From the NCBI GenBank assembly GCA_030052745.1, contig JANBVO010000027.1:310001-374000 (forward strand): a DNA stretch of 64,000 bases, written 5' to 3'. The stretch is from Pleurostoma richardsiae (taxonomy: Eukaryota > Ascomycota > Sordariomycetes > Calosphaeriales > Pleurostomataceae). The position numbers and the translations under genes were made by a program. The notes under the pieces were generated by a model, which saw only the letters and a list, made by a program, of their open reading frames with translations, was not told where the DNA came from and did not search any database. This document shows, piece after piece, positions 1 through 13,596 of the stretch (position 1 is the first letter of the stretch; every line of letters begins with the position of its first letter).

Positions 1-395
1 ATTAATTAATAAGTCCTAATAAAGAGCTATAAAATTAGTAAGAAGAAGGAAATATAATATAAAATAAGTAAAACGAAGATTTCGTTAAATTAAATAATTA
101 AGACGTTGTTTTTCTTTTTATTTAAATAAGAATATATTATAATACTTTAAATATTCCTTTAAAAAGTACTTAAACTTATCTAGTACGTAAAGCGTTAAAC
201 TTAATTTTATATAAAGTAAGCTTAGTAAATAGATATTTTAAATAGAAAATTAAGCTCTTATTATTATATTACTTAATATTTTAACTTAAACGTTATATTT
301 TAGTTTATATAGATTTTTACGTAGTTAGTTTTAATTACCTACGTACTAACTTAAATAATAAAAACTAACTTATTATAATAGTTTTTATATTAATT
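1..395 (+). repeat. LTR copy A (probably cut by window edge)
   Basis: Aligns by eye along its whole length with the repeat at 11,140-11,545. Most differences are C/T or G/A transitions of the RIP type. It begins within the first bases of the window, so its true left end may be just outside. Confidence 0.75.
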
Positions 396-989
396 AAATA
401 TTATTATAAAATTTAAGAAAACGAAGTTTAAATTATTTAAATTAATTAAATTAACTTCTATTATATACCGAAATACGAACGGAAAGCTTAATATTTATAT
501 TTTTTTTTTAACTAATTATTTTTCTTTAATTATTAGTTCTTTTTTAACTAAAGTTTCGTTTTTAATTATTAATTTCTTTATTTTTTTCTTCTTAATAATT
601 TTCTTTTAAAAAATAAAAGATAATATTATATTTAATAAACGATACTTCTTTTTAATAACCGAATCTAAAATATTTACGTTGTCGATAATATTTAATTCTT
701 TTTCTTTAATTATAATCGACGTTAAAACGTAATACAGTTTTTTTAACTATTATTAAATATTTTAAAAGTAATTAAAATCGATTTATTATTTTAACGTTTA
801 CGTTTTAAAAATTAATACGTTCGTAATTTTATTCTTATTATTAATACTAAAAATTTATAATTAAAGTTAAAGTTAACGATTAATAATAAAGAAATTAACG
901 ATATTTAAGTATTTAATAAAATTACTAATTAAAACTTTAAAAAATACGTTTTAAACCGATAATTCGTTTTAAAAAAACTTAATTAACGT

Positions 990-1245
990 TTTTATTATAA
1001 TATTCTAAGTATTTTTTTAAGGAGTACTTAGATTTATCTAGTACGTAAGGTGTTAAACTTAGTTTTATATAAAGTAAGTTTAATAAATAAATATTTTAAA
1101 TAGAGAATTAAATTCTTACTATTATATTACTTAATATTTTAACTTAAACGTTATATTTTAATTTATATAAATTCTTACGTAGTTAATTTTAACTACTTAT
1201 ATATTAACTTAAGTAATAAGAACTAATTTATTATAGTAAATAATA
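990..1245 (+). repeat. LTR copy B (5'-truncated)
   Basis: Matches the right two thirds of copies A and C and stops at the same right boundary (the shared TTATTATA end). The first 130 or so bases of the repeat are missing. It may be the 5' LTR of the internal region to its right, with copy A belonging to a neighbouring or nested insertion. Confidence 0.7.
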
Positions 1246-4200
1246 TTTATAACTAGTATCGAATTAATTTCTTCTTTAGTTTTCGTTATTTCGAAAGAAA
1301 TAACTTTCTTATATTAAAACTAATTATTATAAATAATTACGTCGATAGTAATAATTTAAAAAACGTTAAACGTAATAGTATTTATTATTAAAATAATATT
1401 TAATATTATTATTATATAATCGGCTTAGTAATTATTATTTTTATAACGTTAATTTGTTTAATTAATTAGTTAATAATTCGATAAACGTAATAACTTTTAT
1501 AATTAAATTTACGATTTAAATTAAATTACTAGATTATCGATTAAAAATAGTAATAAAAACGTTACTATTAATAAAATAGTTAATAGTAATATTTACCGAA
1601 TAATTATTTTATAACTACTTTATACTTATAATTTATTAAATTTAAAGAAATCTACGCTTATATTTAAAATAATTAATAAACAGTTAACGTTATAACTATC
1701 TTTAATACTAACTAAGTTAAATTTAAAGTCGTAACTTTTTTATCGGTAAATTTAAAAGGAAATAATTATTTATTTAAAGTTATAAAAAAATTAAAACGAC
1801 TTCGAAATATACTTTCTACGGAAAACAACGAAGAAACTAAATAAACTATTGAAGCCGTTCTAACTACCTTTCGGTATTTCGAAGAATAAGAGTAAATTGA
1901 GAATCTACCGTTTAACCTTATAAGGGGACTTTTAGAGACTTTAAGAGAAATAATACCGGTAATACGGATATTATTACCGACGTTAAAACTAATAATATCG
2001 TAGTTAAGTCGAACGACTTATTTATTAAAAGGAACGTTAATTTTATTTTAATCCGAAAGAGTAAACGAAATAGGAATATTAAATAATTAACGGGGTACGT
2101 TAAACTTTTCGAGTTAATAGTTATCTCTAATAACGGAGATTATTTTTTTATAAAACCTTTAATTAAATATTAAAGATTTAAACGACTAGTTTCTATTTTT
2201 ATAATAATTATCGATAATAGATAATAAAGATTAAGTTTAGAAATTTAATATTAAAGAAAAAGTTAACGTTAACGTAAATTTAACTACAGTACGTTTTTAT
2301 ATCGAAGTTAGTAGATCGTAACGATTAATCTACTTAATAAATATTTTAATATCGTTAAATTAATCGGTAGTTATAATAAATTTAATAGTAGTTATAACGG
2401 CGATAATATAAAATTATAAGAATTTTATAAAAGAATTTAAAAAATAAAGGTAAAATATTATAATAGTAAATATAGTAATTAAATAGTTAATTATAACGAT
2501 ATTAGTAATAAACTTAGATAATTAAAAAATTTTCGACGTTAAATTATATTAGTTTAACGTAAAAAAATAAAATAAAGAACTAATTTTTACTAACGATAAG
2601 ATTATTATTTTTTAAGACTTAATATTTTTTAAAAACGCCGTTAATAACGTTATTAAAGATAACGTCCGAAAAGTAAAGTTTATTAAAGAGTTAAATTTAT
2701 TATTCCGTAGTAAAACTTAAATATAATACGTATAATTATTTTTACTCGTTAAGTAAAATTACTTAAAAGATAATTTTAATAATTAATTCGTCGTCTTTTA
2801 TAAACGATTCGGAATTTAACCGACGGAATTTAAGTTCTAATTTAAAAAATACCGTTATACTTATAAAGATATTTATAATAACGTTAGCCTTTCTACGTTT
2901 ACGTACGAATACTTTCGATATACTCGAGTTTAAAGCGATATTATTAATTAATAACTTATTTTTCGATTTCGAAGTTAAATATATATAGAACTAAAGAAAT
3001 ACTTACTCGAATTATAATTAAACGTATTAATTTTAAAATATCTCTTCAATAAAAAAACATAGTAATACGTATTCCGAAAAGAATATCTCGAGAAAAAGAC
3101 CTTTAATATACTTAACTTTAAAAATAAACGTTACGTTAACGTTACCGAATATATATCCGAAAATAACTTTAATAATGGAGAAGTTAACGTTAACTAAGGT
3201 AAGGACTAATATAATTATAACGAACGAAATAAATTCGTTAAGAATTTAATTAATCATTACGAACATTTAATTAGAATTAATTATTAATAACGCGATTAAA
3301 ACGATAAAAATAACTAACGTAACGAAAACTATAATAACTAATAAAATAACTTTAAACGTTATAGTTATAATTAATCGAAATATAACGATCGTTTTATAAA
3401 ATAAAATAACTACTTTAAAAAACGTCTTACATATTAAAAACGTCGATATAGTAAATATAATACGTTCGCTAAATATAAACGAAATTACGTTTATTATAAT
3501 AAAACGTTCATTTAAAAAGGCGATAAAAACGTTTAAAAACGTATAAGTTAATTATACGAGGACGATTATATTTATATTAGCCGAGGAAAAATTCCGCTTA
3601 ACGACGTAAAGGACGAAGAAAACGAAAAAGTAAGATATTTCGAAGTCGAAGTTATTTATTTTATAAATTTTAAAGATAAACGTAAGATTTTTCGTTAAAA
3701 AAGACGTAACCGAAGTAAAATCGAACTATAAACGTATCGAACGTACTATATCGAATTCCGTTTTTAAAATATTTTATTCGATTATATTTTATAATAAAAA
3801 TCTTATAAGTAACTATCGTAATCGAAAAAACCAGTAAACTAGACAAAGTAAAAGCTTAGTACGATATTAAAAGCGTTCGTAATAATATTAAGTACGTTAA
3901 ACTAGTTTATAATTTAAATTATTAAACTAATAGAGACGTAGGATAACTATAATTTTATTCGTAACGCAGAAAGCGAAACGAACTTCGTAATATTTAAACT
4001 ACGTTTCGAAATAAATTAAGTTATCGAAATTAACGTTAAACTTAGCGGTAACTTTTAGAACTTTAATAAATAAACGTATTTAAAGATCGTTATTAAGAAC
4101 AACTTTAAAGCTTTTAAAGTTAAAGTTTATAGAAATACTAAATATAATATTATTTTAGTTAACCGGTAATAAGTTAAAAATTTCGTTAAAAACGTTAAAT

Positions 4201-7200
4201 AGAATAAAAAACTAGGAAAACTAGTTAAAAATATCGACTTTTATATATTTATTAAAAATACAGTAAAATTTAACTTTTATATTTTCAGTATTTTAAACGG
4301 CCGATAAGTTAATAATTATATATACGTTAAAATAAATATTATCGATAATTTAAGACTAAAAATATTATTAAATACTAACTTTCTTTACGATTACGACGTT
4401 AAAATTAATATAACTAAAAGCATTTATACGTTCCGATTATTATATAATATAACGATAAAAAGTAACGTACTTAAAAAGGATACTTCGAAGGAAATCCGCC
4501 GCTACGTTAAAACTACTAATATTATCGTCATTCTTTTAAAAAATAAAGCTTTTATTATTATTTAATACGTCGATCTTTTAAAACTATTAGAAGAAAAAAT
4601 AGGAAAACCAACGTTATATTATTTCGAATTAGTTTACCCTTTCGTAATCGACGTTATAATTAACTATTTAGTATTTAAAACGATTATAATATAAAATAAA
4701 ACGGATAAATTATAAAAGATTCGTCAAAATAAAATATTTAACCGAATACGCGAATATTAAAATAACGAATAAACTATATTTTACGAATAAAACGAGATTT
4801 AAAAACTTCTTAGTAAAGAAAATATTATATACGAAAAGTTCGCGTTATACTTAAAAGAACTTAACGCCGACCGTATTAAGGAAGATTATAGTTAAAAATA
4901 AATAGAAAAAACGGAAACTCTATCCGAAAATACGTTAGACCTATTTATTTTATCGTACGGTTTAACTAAACCCGATTATTTAAAAGTTATTAAGTCGACT
5001 ATAAAAGTAAATATTTATAACTCGAATTTTTTACTTACGAATAAGATTAAAAGTTTATTAAATAAATATAACGTTTTCCGTTATAAAAATATCGTACTAA
5101 TATTAGAAGAATTTAAAATATACGTTAATTTAATTAACGAATAATAATAATAATTTAAAATAATTCGGGTATATTTATTAGGATTTAAAAATCGCGTTTT
5201 TTTTAACGAAATCTACGATAAGTTTTACGTTTAAAGTTAAATAAAATTTTAATACGAGCTAACGTTTATCGTATATTTAGTTTTTATAATATAACGAACG
5301 ATCGAAACGAAAAAAAAAAACCGTATTATAATTAACTTCCGATTATTTAATCGTATTATAATATTAAATATATATCCCTTACCGGATTAAAACGATATTA
5401 TTAATAATATAACAAGTAAAAAGTACTACGTTATTTTCGACGCCGTAGGATTTTTTTTTTAACTACCGGTTTACTATAATTACTATAACTATATAATCGT
5501 TATTAGTTTTTAAAAATTTGAAAAGTTTAACGTAGTCTTTATAAAATTTAAGAACTTACTCGTTTACGTATAATATTTTATAAATCGGATTTTCTTTCTT
5601 TACTAATATTTCGTCCGTATTTATATTAACGATATCGTCGTTACTAGTAACTTTAAGGAAGAACATTTTAAATATTTAACTATAATAATGAAAATACTCG
5701 AAGAAAACCAAGTTTATATTTCGGCGGAAAAATCTTTCGTAAGTTATCTAACCGTAAAACTTCTCGGGTACGTAATTAATAATAATAGTATTGTAAAAAT
5801 AGAAAATTAAATAATAACCTTTAAGAAGATTAAATTTCCGAACAATTTTATCGACTTAAAAATGTACTTTAATATAGTCGGTTAGTTTAAAAAAAATATT
5901 AACTAGTTCGACGTTAAAGTTAAACCGCTTTAGAATTAAAAAACAGTACTTTTAACCGTTACGAAGGAAATAAAAGTTATACTAAAAGAAAAATTAAAGT
6001 TAATACGACGGGTTTATATATTAAAAGTAACGTTCGTATTAATAACTAAAGAAATAAAATCTTTTTAAACTTTATAAAATAATTTATATAAAAAGAACTT
6101 TTTATATTATTATAATTCGGAACAACCGTTATTTTTTAAAGTTAACGTTTATAAACGTACTTTTAATTTATTTATCTTTTAACTTAACTAATTATAAATA
6201 AAAAGTTAAATTTTAAGTAAGAATATATTTATAAATCGTATTAAATTAATTTTATTTATATTTAAGTTAACTATAATAATTAAAAAGAAATACGAATCGA
6301 CGGAAATTAAAGTTATAAGAATAATATAAGCTTATAAAAAGCTACGAAAATTAGTTTAATTAAACCGATACCTTATTAATATTTTTACCGATTACGTTTT
6401 AATTAAAAAAATTATAATATATATTTCGTTAAATATAATAGATTTTAATAAGGCGAATTTAAAGTTTACTAACGTAGTTAATTATTTATTATAGTTTAAC
6501 TTATAAATCTTTTATATCTTTAATAAGTTAAATATCGTTCTCGATATTTTATTTAAATTATTAACGTTCGTAAGGGATTTAAATAAGCTATAGGGTAATA
6601 AAATTAATAAGTTAAATAATATTATAACCGGTACGTAGGTCGAAAGTAATAATTTCGTATTATACGTAAAAAAAACGTCGATCAAACCGATCTTACATCT
6701 CGATTTTAAAAGCTATATTATCGACGGATATTATAAGGATAGGAAATACGGAAAAATTATTCGGGAGTTTTAAGATTACGTTAACTACGTTAAAACAAGC
6801 GAACCGGACTTTAAACTTAATATTCCGAAGCGGAAACGACGAAAAAAACCTTTCTTTCTATACGGACCGTTCGAAATAACGGATAATCTTTTTTACTATA
6901 TCGATTACTTTAATAGAAGAAGATTTTATATTTTTATAAATTACGTTCCGAAATTTTTTAAGTTAGTTTACGATTATAAGTATTATTTTAGTATTAATAA
7001 AATAATAACTAATTTTAATAACGTTATATTTAATAAAAAAACTTAAAAAGTCTATAAATAAGTATAATTTTACGAAACTTACCGTTAGAACTAAACAGAT
7101 AAAAATCTATTACCGAAAAAAATAACGTTAATTAAAGCTCTGCTATAACTATTTTATACGATAATAATAGATTTTATAACGTAATTATTAAAAGTATAGG

Positions 7201-8984
7201 TAAAAAATATTTTTTAAGTATTATTAAAATACTACGTTTTAAATACGATCTACACGATAATATATAAATTTAATAAGAAAACGTTATTTATAATAGGTTA
7301 TTTAATATATAAAGCGAAAAACTAGGTAATTATAATTATTAAAGCGTTAGAAATAATTAACTAAAGTATATTAAAGTACGTTATTTTAAATAGAAACTTA
7401 AAGTTTATCTTTGAAATATAACGAACTATATTTATTACTTTTAACGTTAAACTTTTTTTCTTTACGGTATATTATTTTTAAACGGATAAGTAGTTAAAAC
7501 GTATAAATTAAACGGTAGAAATAATTATTTATTATTATATTATAATAAACTTAAACATATTATAGTATAATTTATTACTAACGTTTTAATATTATATAAA
7601 TAACGTTATAATTATTATAATTAACCGATTACCGAACGAACTAGTCTATAATTTTAAACTTAAGATAATATTAAATATATTTATCGAACTATATAACGAA
7701 CTAGTTAACGAAAATGTTTTTAAAATAATACGCGTTAGTTATTAATAAGAAGTTATAATTTTAATAGATATTATTATAGTCGTTATTAAATAACAGTACG
7801 ATAATAAATATAATCTTATTTTTTACGAGATTAAAGATACAGTTTACTTTCACTTAAATAAAAATTATAATTTACCTAATAAATCTCGTATTAAATAATC
7901 CGATTAATATACCGGCCTTTTTAAAATAATAAATAAGAAAAGTTTATTAATATACGAATTAAATTTCCTTATATACTAACGAGTTTACTTTATCGTTTCA
8001 GTAATTTAATTTTATAAGCTAAAATAAAGGGAAGATTTTTTTAATCAAAATCGTAGAAAGTTACTAGAAGTTATTATAGACGACACGAATAACCGTATAA
8101 TAGATAAAATCGTAAAGATTAGAATTATTTAAAGGAAAGATAACTTTATAGTATAATACTTTATTAAATAGAGAAGTAGAAAAACGAAGGATAATACTTA
8201 AGAAATTAAGGCCGTTTTATTACGTTATAATAAGAAAACCGTCGAAAATTATAATACGGTTAGTTTTATTATCGATTAGAATAGAAAATATAAAGTTAAA
8301 AGTATTATTCGTTTCGAATATAAATTCGTCGATAAAATCTTAAAGTCGAATATCGAGATCGTTTTCTTATATATTAACTATATTAAGAAAATTAATTAAA
8401 TACGTTAAGAAACTACTACGTTTCTTATTTAATATAAAGGAAATAGTACGAATAACTAGACTATTTACTAATGATCGTTAATTTTTCTCTATTATTTTTC
8501 TTTTATTAACTTAAATAATAATAAAGTTAAATAAAACGAAAAATAGATAAAACATTTTTCGTAAATAATCTTTTATTTATTAAGTTAAAATCGTAGAACC
8601 CTTTATTTTTTATCCGATATTTAATACTTATTTAAAAAGGTAAATTAACCCGATAATTTTTTTATTTTAAAATCCTAATACTTTTATAAATCTTTTTTTT
8701 TAATAACTTAATTAAAATTACTTTTCCCGAAAAACCTAATATTTTTTAAACAGTAACGATACGTCCGTTAAATTTAATAATACGTTCGATAAATATTATA
8801 TTTAAAGATACGAAAAACCTTTCTAACGACGTACTCGTTAACTTTACCGTCGTACCCGTTAAATATAATAAGATTTAACGTAGTATATAAATTAGAACTT
8901 ATATATAAAAAATTCTCTATAAGTTCTTATTAATCCTTAAAATCTCAAGAACTCGCGTTATTACTTCGAGAAAATATATATCGA

Positions 8985-11120
8985 ATTAAATAAATTAAAC
9001 GAAAAATACGATAAATTAATCGAAGAATTTAAAAATAATATAAAGAAACTTAAAAACTTACGAGAAAAAATTAATACCGTTAAGGGCTACGAGAAATAAA
9101 TAATAGTAACGGAACTATTAAACGAAATTAATAAGTAAATAAAAGTTAAAGAAACTATAGAAACCGTTATAGTTACTTTCGTTAAGGAAAAGTCGGAAGA
9201 AATTTAAAAAAAGTAACTAGTTAATAAACTTAGTAAATTAATTTTTATTATTATCTTCGAAAATACTTTATCGTACGTTACGAATACCGATAAAATTAAA
9301 TAATATAACGAAAAAGTAGATAATTTAGTTTTATTTTATTAAACTATAAATAAGAAGTTTAATATTAATTTCCAATATAAATTATATATAAACTTATAAG
9401 TTATTTTTAACTATTTATAAGTTAAAAACGGTAAATATAAAATTAATAACGTTATCGTTAATTTTAAATATATTACTTTACGAAAAATAATAACAATAGT
9501 AAATTTTAATACCGTTACTATTTATACGGCGGTAAATAAAAACTACGTTATAATTAACGATTAGTTCGATATTTTTATCGAAAAGAACGAAGATTTTATC
9601 TAATTTATTTTCCTATAGAATAAATAAAAGAAAAACGGAAAGATCGCGATTTACGTTTTTAAATACGATTAATTAATCGTTAAAATTCCTAAATAGTACG
9701 GTATAAGTTTATACGATAATACTTTCTTTTAAATCTTAAAAACGAAATAAACTTAAGGATTCCTTACTTCTTAACGCGAATAGAAATTTAACTTTACCGA
9801 CGAACTAATTAATAACGCTGCGCTAAAGAAACTAAAGATTAGATTTTTAGTTAACGACGTAACGGTAATTTAAGCTATTATAAAAAAGTACTTTACTACT
9901 AAAATTAATAACGTTTCGAATAATTTTACACGATTATTTAAAGAAATTAATACTTATAAAATCGATAATATATTATAATTTCAAAACGTTAACGTTAATA
10001 ACGACGACGTTGAAAATAATAATAAAGACGATAATAAAAACGAAAAAAAAGATAAAAACGATAACGAAAACGAAAACAATATCGACGAAAATAATGGGGT
10101 AAATAAACGTAGTTTAAAATTAAACCGTCTTACGATTAATAATAAGAGTATTAATAAGTTTAAACCGTATAACTTAAAGGTTAAATTAAAAAGAAAAACC
10201 GATAGTAAAGAAAAGTCTTACGATAAAGAAAACGTTATAAAAGAAGTATATATTAAAATTAACGATAATACCGTTTTATTTAACTACGTTTTTAACGAGA
10301 TCAATTTCTTTTATAAAAAATATATTCCGAGTAAAACGTATATTTAAAACAATATAATCCGCCGTATTAAAAATAACTTCGTTAAAGTTATAATTACTTA
10401 TTAAGAAAATAAAGTTTACAATTAATATTTCTTTATTAAAACGATAGTTTTCGTATTCCAGTATTATAACGTAAAATACGGCCTTAACAAGAAAATTAAC
10501 GGAATATTAACTAGATTAAAACGTTTAGATTTCGTTTAAGTTACTTCGATTTAAGTTATTTTTAACGTAATAACGATATAGCCGAATACCGACTATAATA
10601 TAATAATAAAATATATAATCGTTAATATAATAAAGATAATTAAAACGTTATAAAATAAAATAACTTTTACCGAGAAGAAAGTTAAGAATACGGAGAATAA
10701 AGTTAAATATTTTGAAGAAGATTTTAACGATTAAAAAGGTTTTTCGAAGAAGTACTTAATAAAACTCGACAGCGAAGTTAAGATAATTAACAAGAACGTC
10801 GTCTATTTTAATAAGAAAGTTACGAAGTTTAACTTTACTTACGATAATAACGTATAAGGTCTATAAATATAAGTTAAGATTATAAATAAAATACGTAATA
10901 TAGTCGAAAGTATTAACGGAATAACAGTACGCTTTAATAAAATAAAAACCGAGATCTATACCTTTCGAAGAAACGTTAACGAAATTACCTTTATAATTAA
11001 ATAAGTATCTAAACTAAAACCGAAGTTATCAGTAGGAAATATTAGTTCTACGATATTAACTTCTAATATTTCCGTTTTAATAGTAAAACGTAGTCTTTCG
11101 GAAGATAGCTTTAATAAACG
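8985..11120 (+). other. Extra coding-like block between pol and the right LTR of the fossil element
   Basis: Downstream of the integrase-like region there is a spacer of about 0.5 kb and then about 2.1 kb whose base periodicity and codon-like texture resemble a decayed coding region in the same direction as pol. The conceptual composition suggests a Lys/Glu-rich coiled-coil-like beginning, an acidic Asp/Asn/Glu-rich stretch near 10.0-10.1 kb, and a basic end just before the polypurine-like run at about 11,128. I do not recognise the family. It could be an additional ORF of the element, captured host sequence, or part of a second element. Broken throughout. Confidence 0.5.
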
Positions 11121-11139
11121 CGGAAGTAAAAAAAAAAAA

Positions 11140-11545
11140 ACTAGGCCCGATTATTAATTAATAAGCCTTAACGAGGAGTTATAGAACTAATAAGAAGAAG
11201 GAAATATAATGTAAAATAAATAGGGCGGGGATTTCGTTAGATTAAATAACTAAAGCGTTGTTTTTCTTTTCATTTAAATAGGAGTATATTATAATACTTT
11301 AAGTATTCCTTTAAAGAACATTTAAACTTATTTAATACGTAAGGCGTTAAGCTTAGCTTTATATAAAATAGGCTTAGTAAATAAATATTTTAAATAGAAA
11401 ATTAAACTCTTACTATTATATTACTTGATATTCTAACTTAAACGTTATATTTTAATCTATATAAACTCCTACGTAGTTAGTTTTAATTACTTGCGTACTA
11501 ATTTAAACAATAAGAATTAACTTATTATAGTAGTTTCCGTAACTT
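11140..11545 (+). repeat. LTR copy C (right LTR)
   Basis: Third copy of the terminal repeat. It is preceded by an A-rich purine run at about 11,128-11,139, which suits a polypurine tract next to a 3' LTR. It keeps more G and C than copy A, so it was hit less heavily by RIP-type mutation. Confidence 0.8.
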
Positions 11546-12890
11546 TTTTAATAGAAAAAATAATATCGATAAAAATTCGACTATATAAAAAACTCCGTTA
11601 TTTTATAATAATTAATATAATAACGTTAATTATTATTATAAAAATCTCGATCTTAGTAACTTTTCGGCTATTACTTTTCTTTTAAATTTTAATCGCTTTA
11701 TTTATAACTTAAACGATAATTATATATTTCGGTCGATTAATTAAAACTACGTCCTTAAAATATATATTAGTATTATAATTAGTTAAATCTTTATCATTTA
11801 AAAGTAGTTAAATTTTTTTAAAAAACGACGTTAAAACGATAAACTTCTTTCGTATAAACTAGTTCGTTAAATTACTTCGACGTTAATATTAAATATCTAA
11901 CGAAGAATTAAAGTCGAAATTAACGATATTATCGTTTAAACTAAAAAAACTAAAGAACTTAAAATATAACTTAGTTAAATTTAAAAATCCGTAACTTTCG
12001 TAGAATTTAAAACCTAACTTAACTATAAAAATATTATAATAAGATTTATTAATTTTACTACAAAAGGTTTTACTAAACGAAAGTTTAAATATACTTATAT
12101 TAACGGTAAAAAAAAACGAAAGAAATAATTAAAAAGAAAAAAAATAGTAATAATAATAAGAAAAAGAAAATAAAAAAAAAAAAAAAAAGAATAAAAAGAA
12201 AAAAATTAATAAATTAAGTTAATTAAAACGATAATATTTTAAATAAATATACGTAGTTAATTTTTTTTACTTATTTTTAATAAAATCGATAATTTTTCGT
12301 TCTTTTTTAACTTTAGTTTTTAATAGTTTAATTTATAAAAATTATAATTACTATTAACTTTTATAAATCGGAAAAAGTCGAATAAATTTAATAATAAAAT
12401 TAATAGTAAATAAAAATTTTTTTTTTATAAATAACAATATATCTTATTAATAATAAATTAATCGAAAAAATAATTTAATTATAAATTTATAAAAATATAT
12501 AAAAAATAATTATTATTTCACTTAATATATTCTTTTATAATAACTTAAAGTTTATAAACGTAAAAAACAATACGTCGATTAAAATCTAATTAACTCGTTT
12601 ATAAATTCTTCAGTCTTAATTTCTTAAACTTAATCTAAACGAACGTTTTCTTTTTAAACGTCTAAACTTCGCTTAAAAATCGTTAACGTCTCATAAATTT
12701 TTAAGAATAAATTTCTAAAAAACGATTAAAGATTACCCGATTTAAATATATAAATAACTTTATTTAACGTCGAATCCCCCTTACCCGACCGCTTACCTCG
12801 CCTAAGAATCGCCGGCGCCTTACTAACTAAAGAAAAGCCGGCCCAACGCTTAGAACTAGGGGCCTAGTAAAAAAATACCCGATATATAAC
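11546..12890. other. RIP-mutated remnant, unclassified, ending at a sharp boundary
   Basis: Continues the CpA/TpG-poor composition but shows no LTR or recognisable protein similarity. It includes a long A-rich tract near 12.1-12.2 kb. The last 110 bases (from about 12,770) turn C-rich yet still lack CpA and TpG, so the RIP footprint ends near 12,890, where normal dinucleotides reappear. Confidence 0.7.
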
Positions 12891-13596
12891 AGAAAGGTAT
12901 TTCAGAAACTTGTACGCGGTAGCGATGGGCAGAATTCGAATCTAGAATCCGATTAGCGGGAAAAGAGTTTACGAACAGTTTGCCCTATCGGCCTCCTTAA
13001 TCTGGTCTAGGCCGTCCACTTGCCCGTCTCGTAATCTCTTACTCAGGCTCGCTACGTCCGTCACAGCGACGAATCTGGCAGCCTAGGAGCGGCGTTCTAG
13101 CCTGATTCCAGACTCCTTCCCCGCGTCCGTTCTCTATTTTCCGCGTCTCCATACCCCCAAGCCTGAAGCGCATTGGAGGATGGATGGCGATACTCGCCTT
13201 GGCATCCAGTCGGGCCTTTGTGGTGCTGTCTCGGGAAGCGACCCGGTGACCTCTAAAGGGGACGGCAACGAGATGCCAGCACCATGGGCCATCTCTACTT
13301 CCGAACCCCGCAAAGTGACCCCGAACCCTGGGATCTTCTGTGGGGGAGCTGTCATGGTGGGCATGCCGCAGAGACGGATGCGGAACATGGGAGTCAAGAT
13401 AGACCTCGGGACGACAGGGCGATAAAATTACTTAATGAGGAAGCGCCTTCCCCATCTCGATCTTCCAAGCCCGTCCTCACTTCTCTCGTCCTAGGGTTGA
13501 AGCGTCTTGATAAGGCACGGCACTCAACCTTGTAGAGAGATTAGTCGAGTTTTAACCCTGATTCACCGCGACGGTACGCCCAACGCGCTCGTTACC
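12891..13596. other. Intergenic, promoter side of the sugar permease
   Basis: Normal composition (about half G+C). Short overlapping open frames on both strands have no recognisable content. It holds the presumed promoter of the transporter starting at 13,597. Nothing else is supported. Confidence 0.5.

Larger units (their letters stand above)
1..11545 (+). mobile_element. Ty3/Gypsy LTR retrotransposon fossil, RIP-saturated
   Basis: A very AT-rich block with almost no CpA or TpG, many TpA and retained CpG, which is the RIP signature. A repeat of about 0.4 kb occurs at the left edge, near 1 kb and near 11.1-11.5 kb, as expected of LTRs. Conceptual similarity reads left to right: gag-like (about 1.8-3.5 kb, zinc-knuckle-like spacing near 3.45 kb), protease/reverse transcriptase-like (about 3.9-6.0 kb), RNase H-like (about 6.1-6.5 kb), integrase-like (about 6.9-7.6 kb). 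Reverse transcriptase before integrase places it in Ty3/Gypsy rather than Copia. The element is thoroughly broken, with far too many stops to count. Age cannot be read from divergence because RIP mutates quickly. The left end may lie outside the window. Confidence 0.85.
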
